A stretch of 58,674 nucleotides of DNA from an uncultured Succinatimonas sp. (lineage in GTDB: Bacteria; Pseudomonadota; Gammaproteobacteria; Enterobacterales; Succinivibrionaceae): NCBI GenBank assembly GCA_905201175.1, contig CAJKNC010000001.1, positions 1 to 58,674 on the forward strand, written 5' to 3'. The translations under genes were made by a program, and so were the position numbers. The notes beneath the pieces were generated by a model that ran no database searches, was not told the origin of the DNA, and was given only the letters and a program-made list of their open reading frames with translations. Positions within the stretch are counted from its first letter, which is position 1; each line of letters opens with the position of its first letter. Below are positions 6,817 to 16,061 of this stretch, one piece after another.

Positions 6817-8301
6817 TTAGTTATTGCCTACAGTGATTTCTTTCATGTCAGACATGTAAGCACGAAGCTTGCGGCCTACAACCTCGATCGGATGATTGCG
6901 GATGCAGTCATTGATGCGAATAAGCTCAACGTTATCAACACAGTTGTCGCCCTCTAAGCCCTTACCAAAGACATCTAAAGAGGTCTTCTCCATAAAGTCC
7001 TTTAAGAGAGGAATTGCAGCATTAGCAAATAAGTAGTTACCATATTCAGCAGTATCAGAAATAACTACATTCATCTCGTATAAACGACGACGAGCAATAG
7101 TATTGGCAATTAACGGCAGCTCATGCAAAGACTCATAGTAAGCAGACTCAGGGTAAATGCCAGACTTAGTCATGGTCTCAAAAGCTAACTCGATACCAGC
7201 CTTAGCAAAAGCAATCATTAAAATACCCTTATCAAAGTACTCTTGCTCAGTGATCTTGCAATCGCAAGCAGGAGCATTCTCAAAAGCGCACTTAGCGAAA
7301 TTTTCACGCCAGGTATGGAGCTTGACATCACCATTAGCCCAGTCTTCCATCATAATGCGAGAGAACTCACCGCTTTCAATATCATCCATGTGCTTTAAGT
7401 AAAGATCCTTCATTAAGGATTTAAGCTCTTCAGCTAAATAGAAAGCCTTAATCTTAGCAGGATTAGATAGACGATCCATCATATTGGTAATACCGCCCTG
7501 CTTTAATGCCTCGCAAACAGTTTCCCAGCCATATTGCAAGAGCTTGCAAGCGTAAGCCTTATCTAAGCCTAAAGCTACAGCATGGTCATAACACAAGATG
7601 GTAGCAGCCTGTAAAACACCGCAAAGAATGGTCTGCTCACCCATAAGGTCGGACTTAACCTCAGCTACGAATGAAGAACGCAGACAGCCGGCACGATCAC
7701 CGCCTAAACCTGCAGCCCAAGCTTTTGCATATGCCCATCCCTCGCCATTAGGATCATTCTCAGGATGAACGGCTAATAGGGTCGGTGTACCGAAACCACG
7801 ACGATACTCTTCACGAACCTCAGTACCAGGGGCCTTCGGAGCAACCATAACGACAGTTAAGTCCTTACGGATCTGCATGCCTAACTCAACAATATTGAAG
7901 CCATGAGAATAACCAATGCAGGCACCAGCTTTCATTAAAGGCTGAATAGCATTGATAACATTTTCATGCTGCTTATCTGGAGTTAAGTTGATAACTAAAT
8001 CTGCAGTAGGAATTAACTGCTCATAATTGCCTACCTTAAAGCCATTTTCAGTAGCACGCTTAAAAGAAGCACGCTTCTCTGCGATAGCTGAATCACGCAA
8101 AGCATAGCTAACATCTAAGCCGGAATCACGTAAATTTAAACCCTGATTTAAGCCTTGAGCGCCGCAGCCGACGATAACTACTTTCTTACCCTTTAAGAAA
8201 TTGCAGCCATCTGCAAACTCGCTGCGGGCCATAAGTTCACAGCAACCTAACTGAGCTAACTTTTGACGTAAATTTAAAGTATTAAAGTAATTGATGCCCA
8301 T
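6817..8301 (-). CDS. ilvC: Ketol-acid reductoisomerase (class II)
   Basis: NADPH-dependent isomeroreductase of valine, leucine and isoleucine synthesis. The 494-aa length and two tandem C-terminal knotted domains are those of the long class II enzymes found in gammaproteobacteria (E. coli 491 aa). The Rossmann motif is VGCGAQGLNQGLNLRDSGL near residues 44-62. Conserved SHGF, VMVAPKAPGTEVREEYRRGFG and DLMGEQTILCG segments are present. AGGA lies 9 bases before the ATG. The gene is divergent from ilvY, with the operator described below between them, and should be induced by substrate through IlvY. It uses more GC-rich, apparently optimised codons than its neighbours, fitting high expression. Confidence 0.97.
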   Translation of the reverse strand: MGINYFNTLNLRQKLAQLGCCELMARSEFADGCNFLKGKKVVIVGCGAQGLNQGLNLRDSGLDVSYALRDSAIAEKRASFKRATENGFKVGNYEQLIPTADLVINLTPDKQHENVINAIQPLMKAGACIGYSHGFNIVELGMQIRKDLTVVMVAPKAPGTEVREEYRRGFGTPTLLAVHPENDPNGEGWAYAKAWAAGLGGDRAGCLRSSFVAEVKSDLMGEQTILCGVLQAATILCYDHAVALGLDKAYACKLLQYGWETVCEALKQGGITNMMDRLSNPAKIKAFYLAEELKSLMKDLYLKHMDDIESGEFSRIMMEDWANGDVKLHTWRENFAKCAFENAPACDCKITEQEYFDKGILMIAFAKAGIELAFETMTKSGIYPESAYYESLHELPLIANTIARRRLYEMNVVISDTAEYGNYLFANAAIPLLKDFMEKTSLDVFGKGLEGDNCVDNVELIRINDCIRNHPIEVVGRKLRAYMSDMKEITVGNN

Positions 8302-8397
8302 TTTGCATTCATCCTAAATTAACAAAAATTTATAACTGTTATGTGATGCTTTTAATAATAGCAGAAATTTTATAAAATGGCATATAATTTATTGTAT

Positions 8398-8414
8398 ATT
8401 GCAATTTTTGCAAT
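8398..8414. promoter_or_regulatory. IlvY operator (T-N11-A palindrome) in the ilvC/ilvY divergent region
   Basis: The perfect inverted repeat ATTGCAA-TTT-TTGCAAT contains the T-N11-A signature of LysR-type regulators. On the minus strand a weak ilvC promoter, ATGCCA (8378-8383), 17 bases, TATTAT (8355-8360), would start near 8348. That places the palindrome at about -58, the usual recognition site of LysR activators. The imperfect -35 box fits a need for activation. Confidence 0.7.
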
Positions 8415-8438
8415 AAATCACATTTTTAGGACATTGCT

Positions 8439-9374
8439 GTGATTGATTTAAAAGACGCCGCTACCTTCCTTAGACTTTGCGAAACTGAAAACCTAACTAG
8501 AACTGCAACTCTATGTAATGTAAGCCCTTCTACATTAAGTCGAACTTTAAATAAGCTTGAAAAAAAACTTCAGGCTAAATTATGCATACGCGATAAAAAA
8601 GGCATATTTATTACCACAGCTGGACGTAAATTCGAGCAATTTGCACGTAAAACCTTAAATGAGTATGCCTCATTAGAGAGCGAGCTTCATAAAGGAGCCA
8701 CAACAATTTCCGGAACACTTAAAATTTATTGCTCTGTAACTGCAAGCTATTTATTTATTCCTAGAATTTTAAACGAATTGCACCTGACTGTGCCTCAGTT
8801 AGAGGTAAAGCTTGAAACCGGAGATCCTGCCGATGCTTTAGATAAGCTTGAAGATCCGCAAATAGATCTAGTTATAAGTGCACTGCCTTTAGAAATCCCT
8901 AACAATATTCATTTTATAGATTTAGTAAAACTTCCTTTAATCATAATTGCCCCTAAAAAGCCGCGGTTTAAATGCAATTTAAATAACGATCTTACTGCAT
9001 CTGAATTAAACAATTTGCCATTTATCATTCCTGAAAAAGGACAGCTTCGTTACGAAGTAGAAAAATGGTTTGCCGCTATGGATATTAAGCCTGAAATTTA
9101 CGCAGAAATTTCAGGTCACGAGGCAATTGTTAGTCTAGTTGCTTTAGGCTTTGGCTTTGCCATTGTTCCCCGCTTAGTTTATGAAATATCTCCATTCAAA
9201 AACGACGTCAATGTTTTGCGTGAGCTGCAATGGTCAAACTTTAGAGTGGCCTTATGCTGTCAAAAAGAACAAGCCGATGACAACAAAATTCAAATAGTTT
9301 TTAATCTGGTTTCCCGCCTTGCGCCAAGCTTTACTCCTGATTTAAATCGCCGTCGCAACGAAAGTCTCGCTTAA
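8439..9374 (+). CDS. ilvY: LysR-family regulator IlvY, activator of ilvC
   Basis: LysR-type transcription factor, 311 aa. The N-terminal winged helix carries TATLCNVSPSTLSRTLNKLEKKL (about residues 20-42), nearly the IlvY recognition helix sequence. An effector-binding periplasmic-protein-like domain follows from about residue 90. In E. coli IlvY senses acetolactate or acetohydroxybutyrate and activates ilvC. The divergent position next to ilvC and a T-N11-A palindrome in the 137-base gap support the same role. It starts at GTG with AGGA upstream, and probably represses itself, since its promoter overlaps the operator. A strong hairpin follows the stop codon. Confidence 0.92.
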   Translation: MIDLKDAATFLRLCETENLTRTATLCNVSPSTLSRTLNKLEKKLQAKLCIRDKKGIFITTAGRKFEQFARKTLNEYASLESELHKGATTISGTLKIYCSVTASYLFIPRILNELHLTVPQLEVKLETGDPADALDKLEDPQIDLVISALPLEIPNNIHFIDLVKLPLIIIAPKKPRFKCNLNNDLTASELNNLPFIIPEKGQLRYEVEKWFAAMDIKPEIYAEISGHEAIVSLVALGFGFAIVPRLVYEISPFKNDVNVLRELQWSNFRVALCCQKEQADDNKIQIVFNLVSRLAPSFTPDLNRRRNESLA

Positions 9375-9379
9375 AAAAG

Positions 9380-9410
9380 CCAAAGCTCTAATATTTAGAG
9401 CTTTGGTTGT
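9380..9410 (+). terminator. Terminator after ilvY
   Basis: An 11-bp perfect stem, CCAAAGCTCTA/TAGAGCTTTGG, with an ATATT loop starts 6 bases after the ilvY stop. The following T-tract is short (TTGT), so termination may be partial. Confidence 0.7.
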
Positions 9411-9529
9411 CTACTAAATTCACACTTAAAAAAAATAGCTGTTTTATGCTCAAGTGTAAAAGGAGTATCATTAATATTATTAACAGCTGCTTTTGCTGTT
9501 TATGGTCTTATCTTTGAGGAGAGTTATAC

Positions 9530-11182
9530 ATGTTTAACAACATCAATCCCACTACTACCAAAGCCTGGCAAAAACTCAATGAACATTTTAAAGAGACTTC
9601 TGGTCGTACCTTAAAAGAATTATTTGCTGCAGATCCTAACCGCTTTGACAAATATTCCTTGAGCATCGCCAACGGGGATATCATTGCCGATTATTCCAAA
9701 AACCTCATTGATGAGACTACCTTAGAGCTATTATTGGAGTTAGCTAAAGAAACCAAGCTCAATGAAAACATTGAAGCTATGTTTAATGCCGAAAAGATCA
9801 ACCGTACTGAAGATCGTGCTGTTTTACACACTGCTTTGCGCGATTTCTCCGGCAGAAGCATCATGCTTGATGGTGTTGATATCATGCAGGATGTACGTGC
9901 AGTCCAGGAAAAAATGAAAAAATTCTGTGACCGAGTAATTTCCGGCGAATGGAAGGGCTTTACTGGCAAAGCTATTACAGATGTAGTTAATATTGGCATC
10001 GGCGGTTCAGACTTAGGCCCTTGCATGATTACTGCAGCCTTAACTCCTTATCACAATCATCTTCACGCTCATTTCGTATCTAATATTGACGGCACCCAAA
10101 TCTGCGAGGTATTAAAGAACCTCGATCCTGAAACAACTTTATTCTTAATCGCCTCTAAGACCTTTACCACCTTAGAGACCATGACCAATGCTCATACCGC
10201 TCGTGACTGGTTCTTAAAGACAGCTAAAGACGTAAAGCATGTTGCTAAGCACTTTGTAGCCTTATCTACTAATGCAAAAGGCGTCTCTGAATTCGGTATT
10301 GATACTGACAATATGTTTGAATTCTGGGATTGGGTCGGCGGCCGTTACTCCTCCTGGTCAGCCATCGGCTTATCTATTGCCTTAGCTTGCGGTTATGATA
10401 ATTTTGAAGCTTTCTTGAAAGGCGGCTATGAATATGACTGCTACTTCAGAGAGACCCCGTTAGAGAAAAATCTTTCTGTTTTATTAGCTCTTATCGGCAT
10501 TTGGTATAACAACTTCTACGGTTTTGAAACTGAAGCTATTTTACCTTACGATCAATATATGTATCGCTTCCCGGCTTATTTCCAACAAGGAAATATGGAA
10601 TCTAATGGTAAATATGTCGATCGTAATGGCAATGTTGTCGATTATCAAACCGGTCCTATCATCTGGGGCGAGCCAGGCACTAACGGTCAGCATGCTTTCT
10701 ATCAGCTAATCCATCAGGGAACTAAGATTATTCCTTGTGACTTTATTGCTCCAGCAAGAACTCACAATCCTATAGGCGATCACCACGTAAAACTCTTATC
10801 AAACTTCTTCGCACAGACTGAGGCCTTAGCTTTCGGTAAGAGCCGTGAGCAGGTAATTGCAGAGTTCGAAGCTAAGGGCAAGACCTTAGATATGGTCAAA
10901 GATGTAGTGCCGTTTAAAGTATTTGAAGGAAATCGTCCTACTAACTCCTTCCTAGTTAAGGAAATCACTCCTAGAACCTTAGGCATGTTAGTCGCAATGT
11001 ACGAGCATAAGATCTTTACTCAAGGATCTATCCTTAACATCTACACCTTTGATCAATGGGGTGTTGAATTAGGCAAACAATTAGCCTTAAAGATTATCCC
11101 TGAACTTGAAAATCAAGAAGAAATCAAGAGCCATGACAGTTCCACTAATGGCCTCATAAATGCTTATAAAAAACTTAAGTAA
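9530..11182 (+). CDS. pgi: Glucose-6-phosphate isomerase
   Basis: Interconverts glucose-6-phosphate and fructose-6-phosphate in cytoplasmic glycolysis and gluconeogenesis. The 550-aa length equals the E. coli enzyme (549). Visible signatures include NIGIGGSDLGPCM near residue 156, DWVGGRYSSWSAIG near 266, QQGNMESNGK near 350 (catalytic Glu), TNGQHAFYQLIHQGT near 384 (catalytic His) and QWGVELGKQLA near 510 (catalytic Lys). A strong GAGGAGAG ribosome site precedes the ATG. Codon use looks optimised. The leader holds a 6-bp hairpin at 9482-9500. The gene stands alone between two terminators; the product also supplies fructose-6-phosphate to GlmS encoded downstream. Confidence 0.97.
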   Translation: MFNNINPTTTKAWQKLNEHFKETSGRTLKELFAADPNRFDKYSLSIANGDIIADYSKNLIDETTLELLLELAKETKLNENIEAMFNAEKINRTEDRAVLHTALRDFSGRSIMLDGVDIMQDVRAVQEKMKKFCDRVISGEWKGFTGKAITDVVNIGIGGSDLGPCMITAALTPYHNHLHAHFVSNIDGTQICEVLKNLDPETTLFLIASKTFTTLETMTNAHTARDWFLKTAKDVKHVAKHFVALSTNAKGVSEFGIDTDNMFEFWDWVGGRYSSWSAIGLSIALACGYDNFEAFLKGGYEYDCYFRETPLEKNLSVLLALIGIWYNNFYGFETEAILPYDQYMYRFPAYFQQGNMESNGKYVDRNGNVVDYQTGPIIWGEPGTNGQHAFYQLIHQGTKIIPCDFIAPARTHNPIGDHHVKLLSNFFAQTEALAFGKSREQVIAEFEAKGKTLDMVKDVVPFKVFEGNRPTNSFLVKEITPRTLGMLVAMYEHKIFTQGSILNIYTFDQWGVELGKQLALKIIPELENQEEIKSHDSSTNGLINAYKKLK

Positions 11183-11200
11183 AAGTTTTTGAATAAAAAC

Positions 11201-11233
11201 ATCCCCCAGCCTAAAAAACTGGGGGATTTTTTT
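11201..11233 (+). terminator. Rho-independent terminator of pgi
   Basis: A 9-bp stem, ATCCCCCAG/CTGGGGGAT, with a 9-base loop is followed by TTTTTT. It is a textbook intrinsic terminator 18 bases after the pgi stop. Confidence 0.92.
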
Positions 11234-11316
11234 ATGCTCCACAAATTTTTATTATCTAAAAATCTCTTTGCTAATATTATAATTTAACTAAGAATTTGCT
11301 TTATTTGAGATTTGCC

Positions 11317-14300
11317 ATGACTAATAATAACCTCGCCTATATTCCATTACATGTACGTTCTTGTTATTCCATCAATGATGGTCTGCAAAATGTAGGCCCG
11401 ATTGTTAAGCATGCCCAAAAACTTGGTATTCCTGCCCTGGCAATAACGGATTTCAACAATATTGCAGGTTTTGTGCGCTTTTATTCAGCCTGTAAAGCCG
11501 CTGGCATTAAACCGATATTAGGAGCAGATCTTCAAATTAAAGAAAAAACTAAACCAGGAGAAAAAGAAAATTTTTTCACCGTAACGCTTTTGGCTATGGA
11601 TCGTATAGGCAAGCAAAACTTATACGATATTCTTTCTGATGCTTGGGTTAATTCTGCAAGCCCAGATATCGATAGAGTTTATGCAACTTTAGAAGATCTG
11701 GCTAAATACTCAGAAGGATTAATTCTTCTTAATGGATTTCGCGGCGATATTGCTTATTTTTTTAATACTAAAGATGAAAAGAATTTAAAAAATCGCTTAG
11801 ATTTTTATAAAAAATATTATAACGGCCGCTTCTGTTTTGAAATTACAAGAACCCATCGCCATGGAGAAAGTGAATTTGAACAAAAAGCCTTAGATCTTTG
11901 CGTAAAATATGGCTTCTTCCCTGTTGCAACTAATGATACTCGTTTTTTATCAGGACCTGAAGATCTGCCTCCGGATGGTCTTAGTGACTATTATGTGCAT
12001 GATATTCGCGTCTCGATTCAAAAAGCCATACCAAGAGGCAGTCAAGAACTTGCTCGCCTCTACTCTGAAGAGCAATTTCTGAGATCCCCAGAACAAATGG
12101 CTGAGCTATTTGCTGATTTGCCTGAAGCTTTAGCTAACTCTCGCGCAATTGCAGAACGATGCAATGTTGAAATCGAACTTGATCATCCTCGCTTACCCCA
12201 TTACGATACAGGAGAGATGTCAACAGCTGATTATCTTCGCCAGGCATCTCGTGCAGGCTTAAAACGTCGTCTGGAATTTCTCTTTCCAGATCCTCAGGAG
12301 CGTGAAGCAAAACGTCCTATATATGAAAAAAGACTAGAAACCGAGCTTGATGTCATCATCAATATGGACTTCCCTGGCTACTTTCTCATCGTTATGGAAT
12401 TCATTCAGTGGTCGAAAGCCCATGGTGTTCCAGTAGGGCCTGGGCGCGGCTCCGGAGGAGGCTCCCTAGTAGCATATGCCCTAACCATTACAGATTTTGA
12501 TCCGTTACGCTTTGACCTGCTCTTTGAAAGATTTTTAAATCCTGAGCGTGTGTCAATGCCTGACTTTGATATCGATTTTTGTCAGAGAAAACGCTATTTA
12601 ACGTTACAGCATGTTGTTGACCATTACGGCCGTCAAGCCGTATCGCAAATTGCTGCGTTCGGTACCTTAGCTCCACGCGCTGCTATTCAAGGCGTAGGCC
12701 GCGCTATTGGCGTTCCTCTAGGTCAAGTTCGCCGCATTGCTAATTTAATCCCTGAAACTCCAGGCATAAGCTTTAATGATTGCTTAGGTATCGATAAAAA
12801 AGGCAAGCCCTGCGAGAGCGTTGCTCCTGATTTTTTGAATTTTTACAATCAGGCAAAAATTAATGACGATAAAGAATCCATAGAGCTTATTCATGTCTCT
12901 CACCGTCTTGAAGGTGTAATTCGCAGTATTGGCAAGCATGCAGCAGGCGTTGTTATTTCTCCGACAAGAATTGCTGAATTTGCTCCGCTAATGCTTGATT
13001 CTGACGGCAATCCTATTACTCAATTTGATAAAAAAGATGTAGAGCATGCCGGTTTAGTTAAATTTGATTTCTTAGGCCTGACTACATTAACTATCATCGA
13101 TGATGCCAAAGAGATGATCGATGTTAAACGCAAACGCGAAGGAAAAGAACCTTTAAATATTGCCGCTATCCCTTATGAAGATCCTCTTTCCTATGAAATG
13201 ATTCAGCAGACCGAAACTACAGCTGTTTTCCAATTAGAATCAACCGGCATGCGAAAACTAATTGGCCAAATGAAACCGGATCGCTTTGATGATCTCATTG
13301 CTTTAGTAGCTCTATATCGCCCTGGCCCTATAAAAAGCGGCATGGTTGATCATTTTGTACAGCGTAAGCACGGACGCGAAGCTGTAAGTTATCCTCTTCC
13401 TGAAGCTCAGGATCTTGATTTAAAGCCTATTTTAGACTCAACCTATGGCGTTATTGTCTACCAAGAACAGGTTATGCAGATTGCTCAGGTCTTAGCTGGA
13501 TATTCTTTAGGCGGCGCTGATATTTTAAGGCGCGCTATGGGAAAAAAGATTCCGGCTGAAATGGCTGCTCAAAGAGATGTCTTTCTAAACGGCTGTAAAA
13601 AGAAAAATAAAGACGGCGACGTCTGCATGAAGATCTTCGATCAAGTTGAAATGTTTGCCGCTTACGGCTTCAATAAATCTCACTCTGCCGCCTATGCTCT
13701 CGTTGCTTGGTGGACTCTCTGGTTAAAAGTACATTATCCTGCTGAATTTTTAGCAGCCATGATGACTGCCGACTGCATAAAAACAGAAAAACTTATTGCC
13801 TATATTGGCGAATGCCACCGTTTAGGAGTTGAGGTAAACCCTCCTGATGTTAATATCGGCAAATTCCACTTTGGAGTTGATAATAATGGTGCTGTCGTTT
13901 ACGGCTTCTCTGCAATTAAAGGCATTGGAAACCGCCTAATAGATAAAATGGTTGCTGAACGTGACGCAAATGGTCCATATAAAGATTTATTTGATTTTGT
14001 TCTGCGTATCGGCATGGATTACCTTTCAAAGGGCTCTTTAGAAGCTTTAGTCAAAAGCGGAGCTTTAGATAGCATCAATAAAAATCGTGCAAGCCTGCTT
14101 GCAAGCATACCCACAGCTATAAAGTATGCTCAGCAATCTAATGCTGACAGCTCTACAGGACAAATGGATCTTTTTGCATCGCTAGACGATTCTCGCGCTC
14201 GTCCTAGCTTAATTCCTGTAAGGATGTGGTCTGATAAGGTCAAGCTACACCATGAAAAAAGTCTTTTAGGCTTATATCTGTCAGGTCATCCAATTGATTC

Positions 14301-15024
14301 TTATCGTTCAGAGCTCTATCGCTTTTGCGGCACTACAACTTTAAAAAATATGATGCCCGGAACCCCAGATAACCCTAACCGGGTAAGCATCGCTGGCGTA
14401 GTTATCGATAGCTACAGCCGTATGTCTTCAAAAGGGGACGGTTCAAAGTTTTATATAATTACCCTTGATGATGGTACAACTACCTTTGATTTTCTAGCTT
14501 TTGGAGCAAATGCTGTTACTTTTGAAAATATTATTTCTGAGCGGGAACGCAAGTTAAGCCAGCAAAAAGGACATAATGGAGGCGATGAAGCTCTGCCTTC
14601 ACCTTTAATTTTAATTGTAGATGGCTTGCTATCCTTAACCGATGAAGGGATGACGAGAATGCGAGTCCTCAAGCTCTCAAGTCTAGATCGCCTAAGGCAG
14701 CATAAAGCTACAGAGATTACATTAAGCTTTAAAAAAGATATTCTTATTGAAAATATTGATTTTATTGATCAAGTTTTAATGCGTAATCGTATAAGCGTAA
14801 AAGATATACAGCATCAGCAGCAATTTGCTGAAGATCCCAGTTCAATTCCATCAGGCTGTTCTTTAAAACTTATTATAGATAATAAGTTACTGAAAATTCG
14901 TTCAGATATATATCGCTATTTAGCTTCAGATGATTTAGTTGACAGTCTTAGAGATAATTTTGGCAATGCTTGTGTAAAAATTAGTTATAGACCTCAAAAT
15001 GATACTCAGGATGCAAGACGATAG
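11317..15024 (+). CDS. dnaE: DNA polymerase III subunit alpha
   Basis: Replicative polymerase catalytic subunit (C-family). From the ATG the protein has 1235 aa, longer than E. coli DnaE (1160). The N-terminal PHP domain starts YIPLHVRSCYSINDGL. The palm carries GPGRGSGGGSLVAY and PDFDIDF with D416 and D418; the third metal aspartate is D584 in VKFDFLGL. These correspond to D401, D403 and D555 of E. coli. The finger segment GYSLGGADILRRAMGKK is present, followed by helix-hairpin-helix, an OB fold (VSIAGVVIDSY) and the tau-binding C-terminus. An upstream TTG (11296) would add seven residues; the ATG after GAGA is preferred. The last 44 bases overlap the convergent phosphopantetheinyl transferase gene. 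Confidence 0.95.
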   Translation: MTNNNLAYIPLHVRSCYSINDGLQNVGPIVKHAQKLGIPALAITDFNNIAGFVRFYSACKAAGIKPILGADLQIKEKTKPGEKENFFTVTLLAMDRIGKQNLYDILSDAWVNSASPDIDRVYATLEDLAKYSEGLILLNGFRGDIAYFFNTKDEKNLKNRLDFYKKYYNGRFCFEITRTHRHGESEFEQKALDLCVKYGFFPVATNDTRFLSGPEDLPPDGLSDYYVHDIRVSIQKAIPRGSQELARLYSEEQFLRSPEQMAELFADLPEALANSRAIAERCNVEIELDHPRLPHYDTGEMSTADYLRQASRAGLKRRLEFLFPDPQEREAKRPIYEKRLETELDVIINMDFPGYFLIVMEFIQWSKAHGVPVGPGRGSGGGSLVAYALTITDFDPLRFDLLFERFLNPERVSMPDFDIDFCQRKRYLTLQHVVDHYGRQAVSQIAAFGTLAPRAAIQGVGRAIGVPLGQVRRIANLIPETPGISFNDCLGIDKKGKPCESVAPDFLNFYNQAKINDDKESIELIHVSHRLEGVIRSIGKHAAGVVISPTRIAEFAPLMLDSDGNPITQFDKKDVEHAGLVKFDFLGLTTLTIIDDAKEMIDVKRKREGKEPLNIAAIPYEDPLSYEMIQQTETTAVFQLESTGMRKLIGQMKPDRFDDLIALVALYRPGPIKSGMVDHFVQRKHGREAVSYPLPEAQDLDLKPILDSTYGVIVYQEQVMQIAQVLAGYSLGGADILRRAMGKKIPAEMAAQRDVFLNGCKKKNKDGDVCMKIFDQVEMFAAYGFNKSHSAAYALVAWWTLWLKVHYPAEFLAAMMTADCIKTEKLIAYIGECHRLGVEVNPPDVNIGKFHFGVDNNGAVVYGFSAIKGIGNRLIDKMVAERDANGPYKDLFDFVLRIGMDYLSKGSLEALVKSGALDSINKNRASLLASIPTAIKYAQQSNADSSTGQMDLFASLDDSRARPSLIPVRMWSDKVKLHHEKSLLGLYLSGHPIDSYRSELYRFCGTTTLKNMMPGTPDNPNRVSIAGVVIDSYSRMSSKGDGSKFYIITLDDGTTTFDFLAFGANAVTFENIISERERKLSQQKGHNGGDEALPSPLILIVDGLLSLTDEGMTRMRVLKLSSLDRLRQHKATEITLSFKKDILIENIDFIDQVLMRNRISVKDIQHQQQFAEDPSSIPSGCSLKLIIDNKLLKIRSDIYRYLASDDLVDSLRDNFGNACVKISYRPQNDTQDARR

Positions 15025-15652
15025 GACTAAAATTGCCATTGGCATAGCTATACATGGCAAGTTTTGGATCGACAATGGATTTATAAATGCTCATGCATAA
15101 ATTATTAGGCAAAATATATGATAGAACTTTTCCTCCCTGAGCACTTGGATAATAAACTTTTAAATTTTTCAAATCGCACTTTATTTTATTTAAAGCAATC
15201 AATCCCAAACCATCTGATTTTAATAAAGACTCCCGTACAGTCCATAAAAGCGTGAATAAAACTTGCGGATCTATTGAATTCTTAACGCATTCTAATTCTT
15301 GATCTGACAGAATGCGCTTCCATAAAGCTAAGGAATGATCTTTTATAAGCTCTATGTCTAAACCTAAAGCTCCATAGCTTAAAGCTACAGCCACCTTATT
15401 GCCTGTATGACTTAAGCTAAATAAAGGCATGGCGCTGTCTGCAAAGACCGGCCGATTATGCTCCTGCAGAATAATTTGGGGCAAAGAATCAAATTTAAAA
15501 AAATAATGCAGACTTTTTTGTAAAAGCATCCTTCCTGAATAAAAAGACCTCTGTCTTTTTAAGGCATAATTTTTCCCGCGCAGCAAAATATCTTCGGGCA
15601 AACTTGCAAAGTCCTGCTTAAGGCATTCTTGATCAGAAAAGACAATAATCAT
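14981..15652 (-). CDS. 4'-phosphopantetheinyl transferase superfamily protein
   Basis: Transfers phosphopantetheine from CoA to a serine of a carrier protein. The 223-aa length and pseudo-dimeric layout are of the Sfp/EntD type. Motifs are FSLSHTGNKVAVALS (78-92), GLDIE (97-101, Mg ligands D99 and E101) and WTVRESLLKSDG (137-148, with E141 and K145). The usual WxxKE lysine is arginine here. No carrier protein, siderophore or polyketide gene is nearby, so the substrate is unknown. The ATG overlaps the stop of the upstream membrane-protein gene (ATGA), so the two are translationally coupled. Its 3' end runs 44 bases into dnaE on the other strand. Confidence 0.8.
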   Translation of the reverse strand: MIIVFSDQECLKQDFASLPEDILLRGKNYALKRQRSFYSGRMLLQKSLHYFFKFDSLPQIILQEHNRPVFADSAMPLFSLSHTGNKVAVALSYGALGLDIELIKDHSLALWKRILSDQELECVKNSIDPQVLFTLLWTVRESLLKSDGLGLIALNKIKCDLKNLKVYYPSAQGGKVLSYILPNNLCMSIYKSIVDPKLAMYSYANGNFSPIVLHPEYHFEVYN

Positions 15653-16002
15653 GATTCTTTAGGCTTAGCTGCACTTTTTTTAGAATTATTATCTTTATTT
15701 TTTTTAAGCAGCCGTCTAAAACTTATATATAGTAAAAAAGCAATAAGCAGTCCAGCGCCTATGCCTATAAAAGTTGCATCTGAGCTTAAGATTTGAGGAG
15801 AAATCCCTAAATTTTCGCAAAAAAGACTTATCTTTTTAGGATAGACTATGGCCATGACAAAAAAGATATTTGCAAGGCACATAGCAATTATTCCCAATTT
15901 AAAATGACGTGGGATAAAAATGGCTATAAATCCAAGTAAAAATAAGGACACGCCGCAACTGCTGCAAAAAGATTCGCAAGCTTGTAAAGTTAAAGTAGGC
16001 AT
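15649..16002 (-). CDS. Small membrane protein of unknown function
   Basis: I do not recognise this 117-aa protein. It has three hydrophobic stretches, roughly residues 15-30, 33-54 and 76-93, with a KK/RR-rich, probably cytoplasmic tail (RRLLKKNKDNNSKKSAAKPKES). Five cysteines lie in the first half, including CESFCSSC at 8-15, which could bind metal or form disulfides. It is divergent from lgt and overlaps the phosphopantetheinyl transferase gene by four bases (ATGA). Cotranscription with that gene is the only functional clue. Confidence 0.6.
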   Translation of the reverse strand: MPTLTLQACESFCSSCGVSLFLLGFIAIFIPRHFKLGIIAMCLANIFFVMAIVYPKKISLFCENLGISPQILSSDATFIGIGAGLLIAFLLYISFRRLLKKNKDNNSKKSAAKPKES

Positions 16003-16061
16003 TAAATTTCTTGTGCTAAAATAAAATGATATTAGATTTTAACAGATTTTAGGATCAACAA

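Noticed and set aside
9691..10026. Antisense open frames inside pgi and many other genes
   Set aside because: They lie wholly inside strongly conserved genes on the opposite strand, lack ribosome sites and look like codon-bias shadows.
15649..16002. Small membrane protein as part of the Lgt pathway
   Set aside because: It is divergent from lgt and overlaps the phosphopantetheinyl transferase gene; adjacency alone does not support a lipoprotein role.
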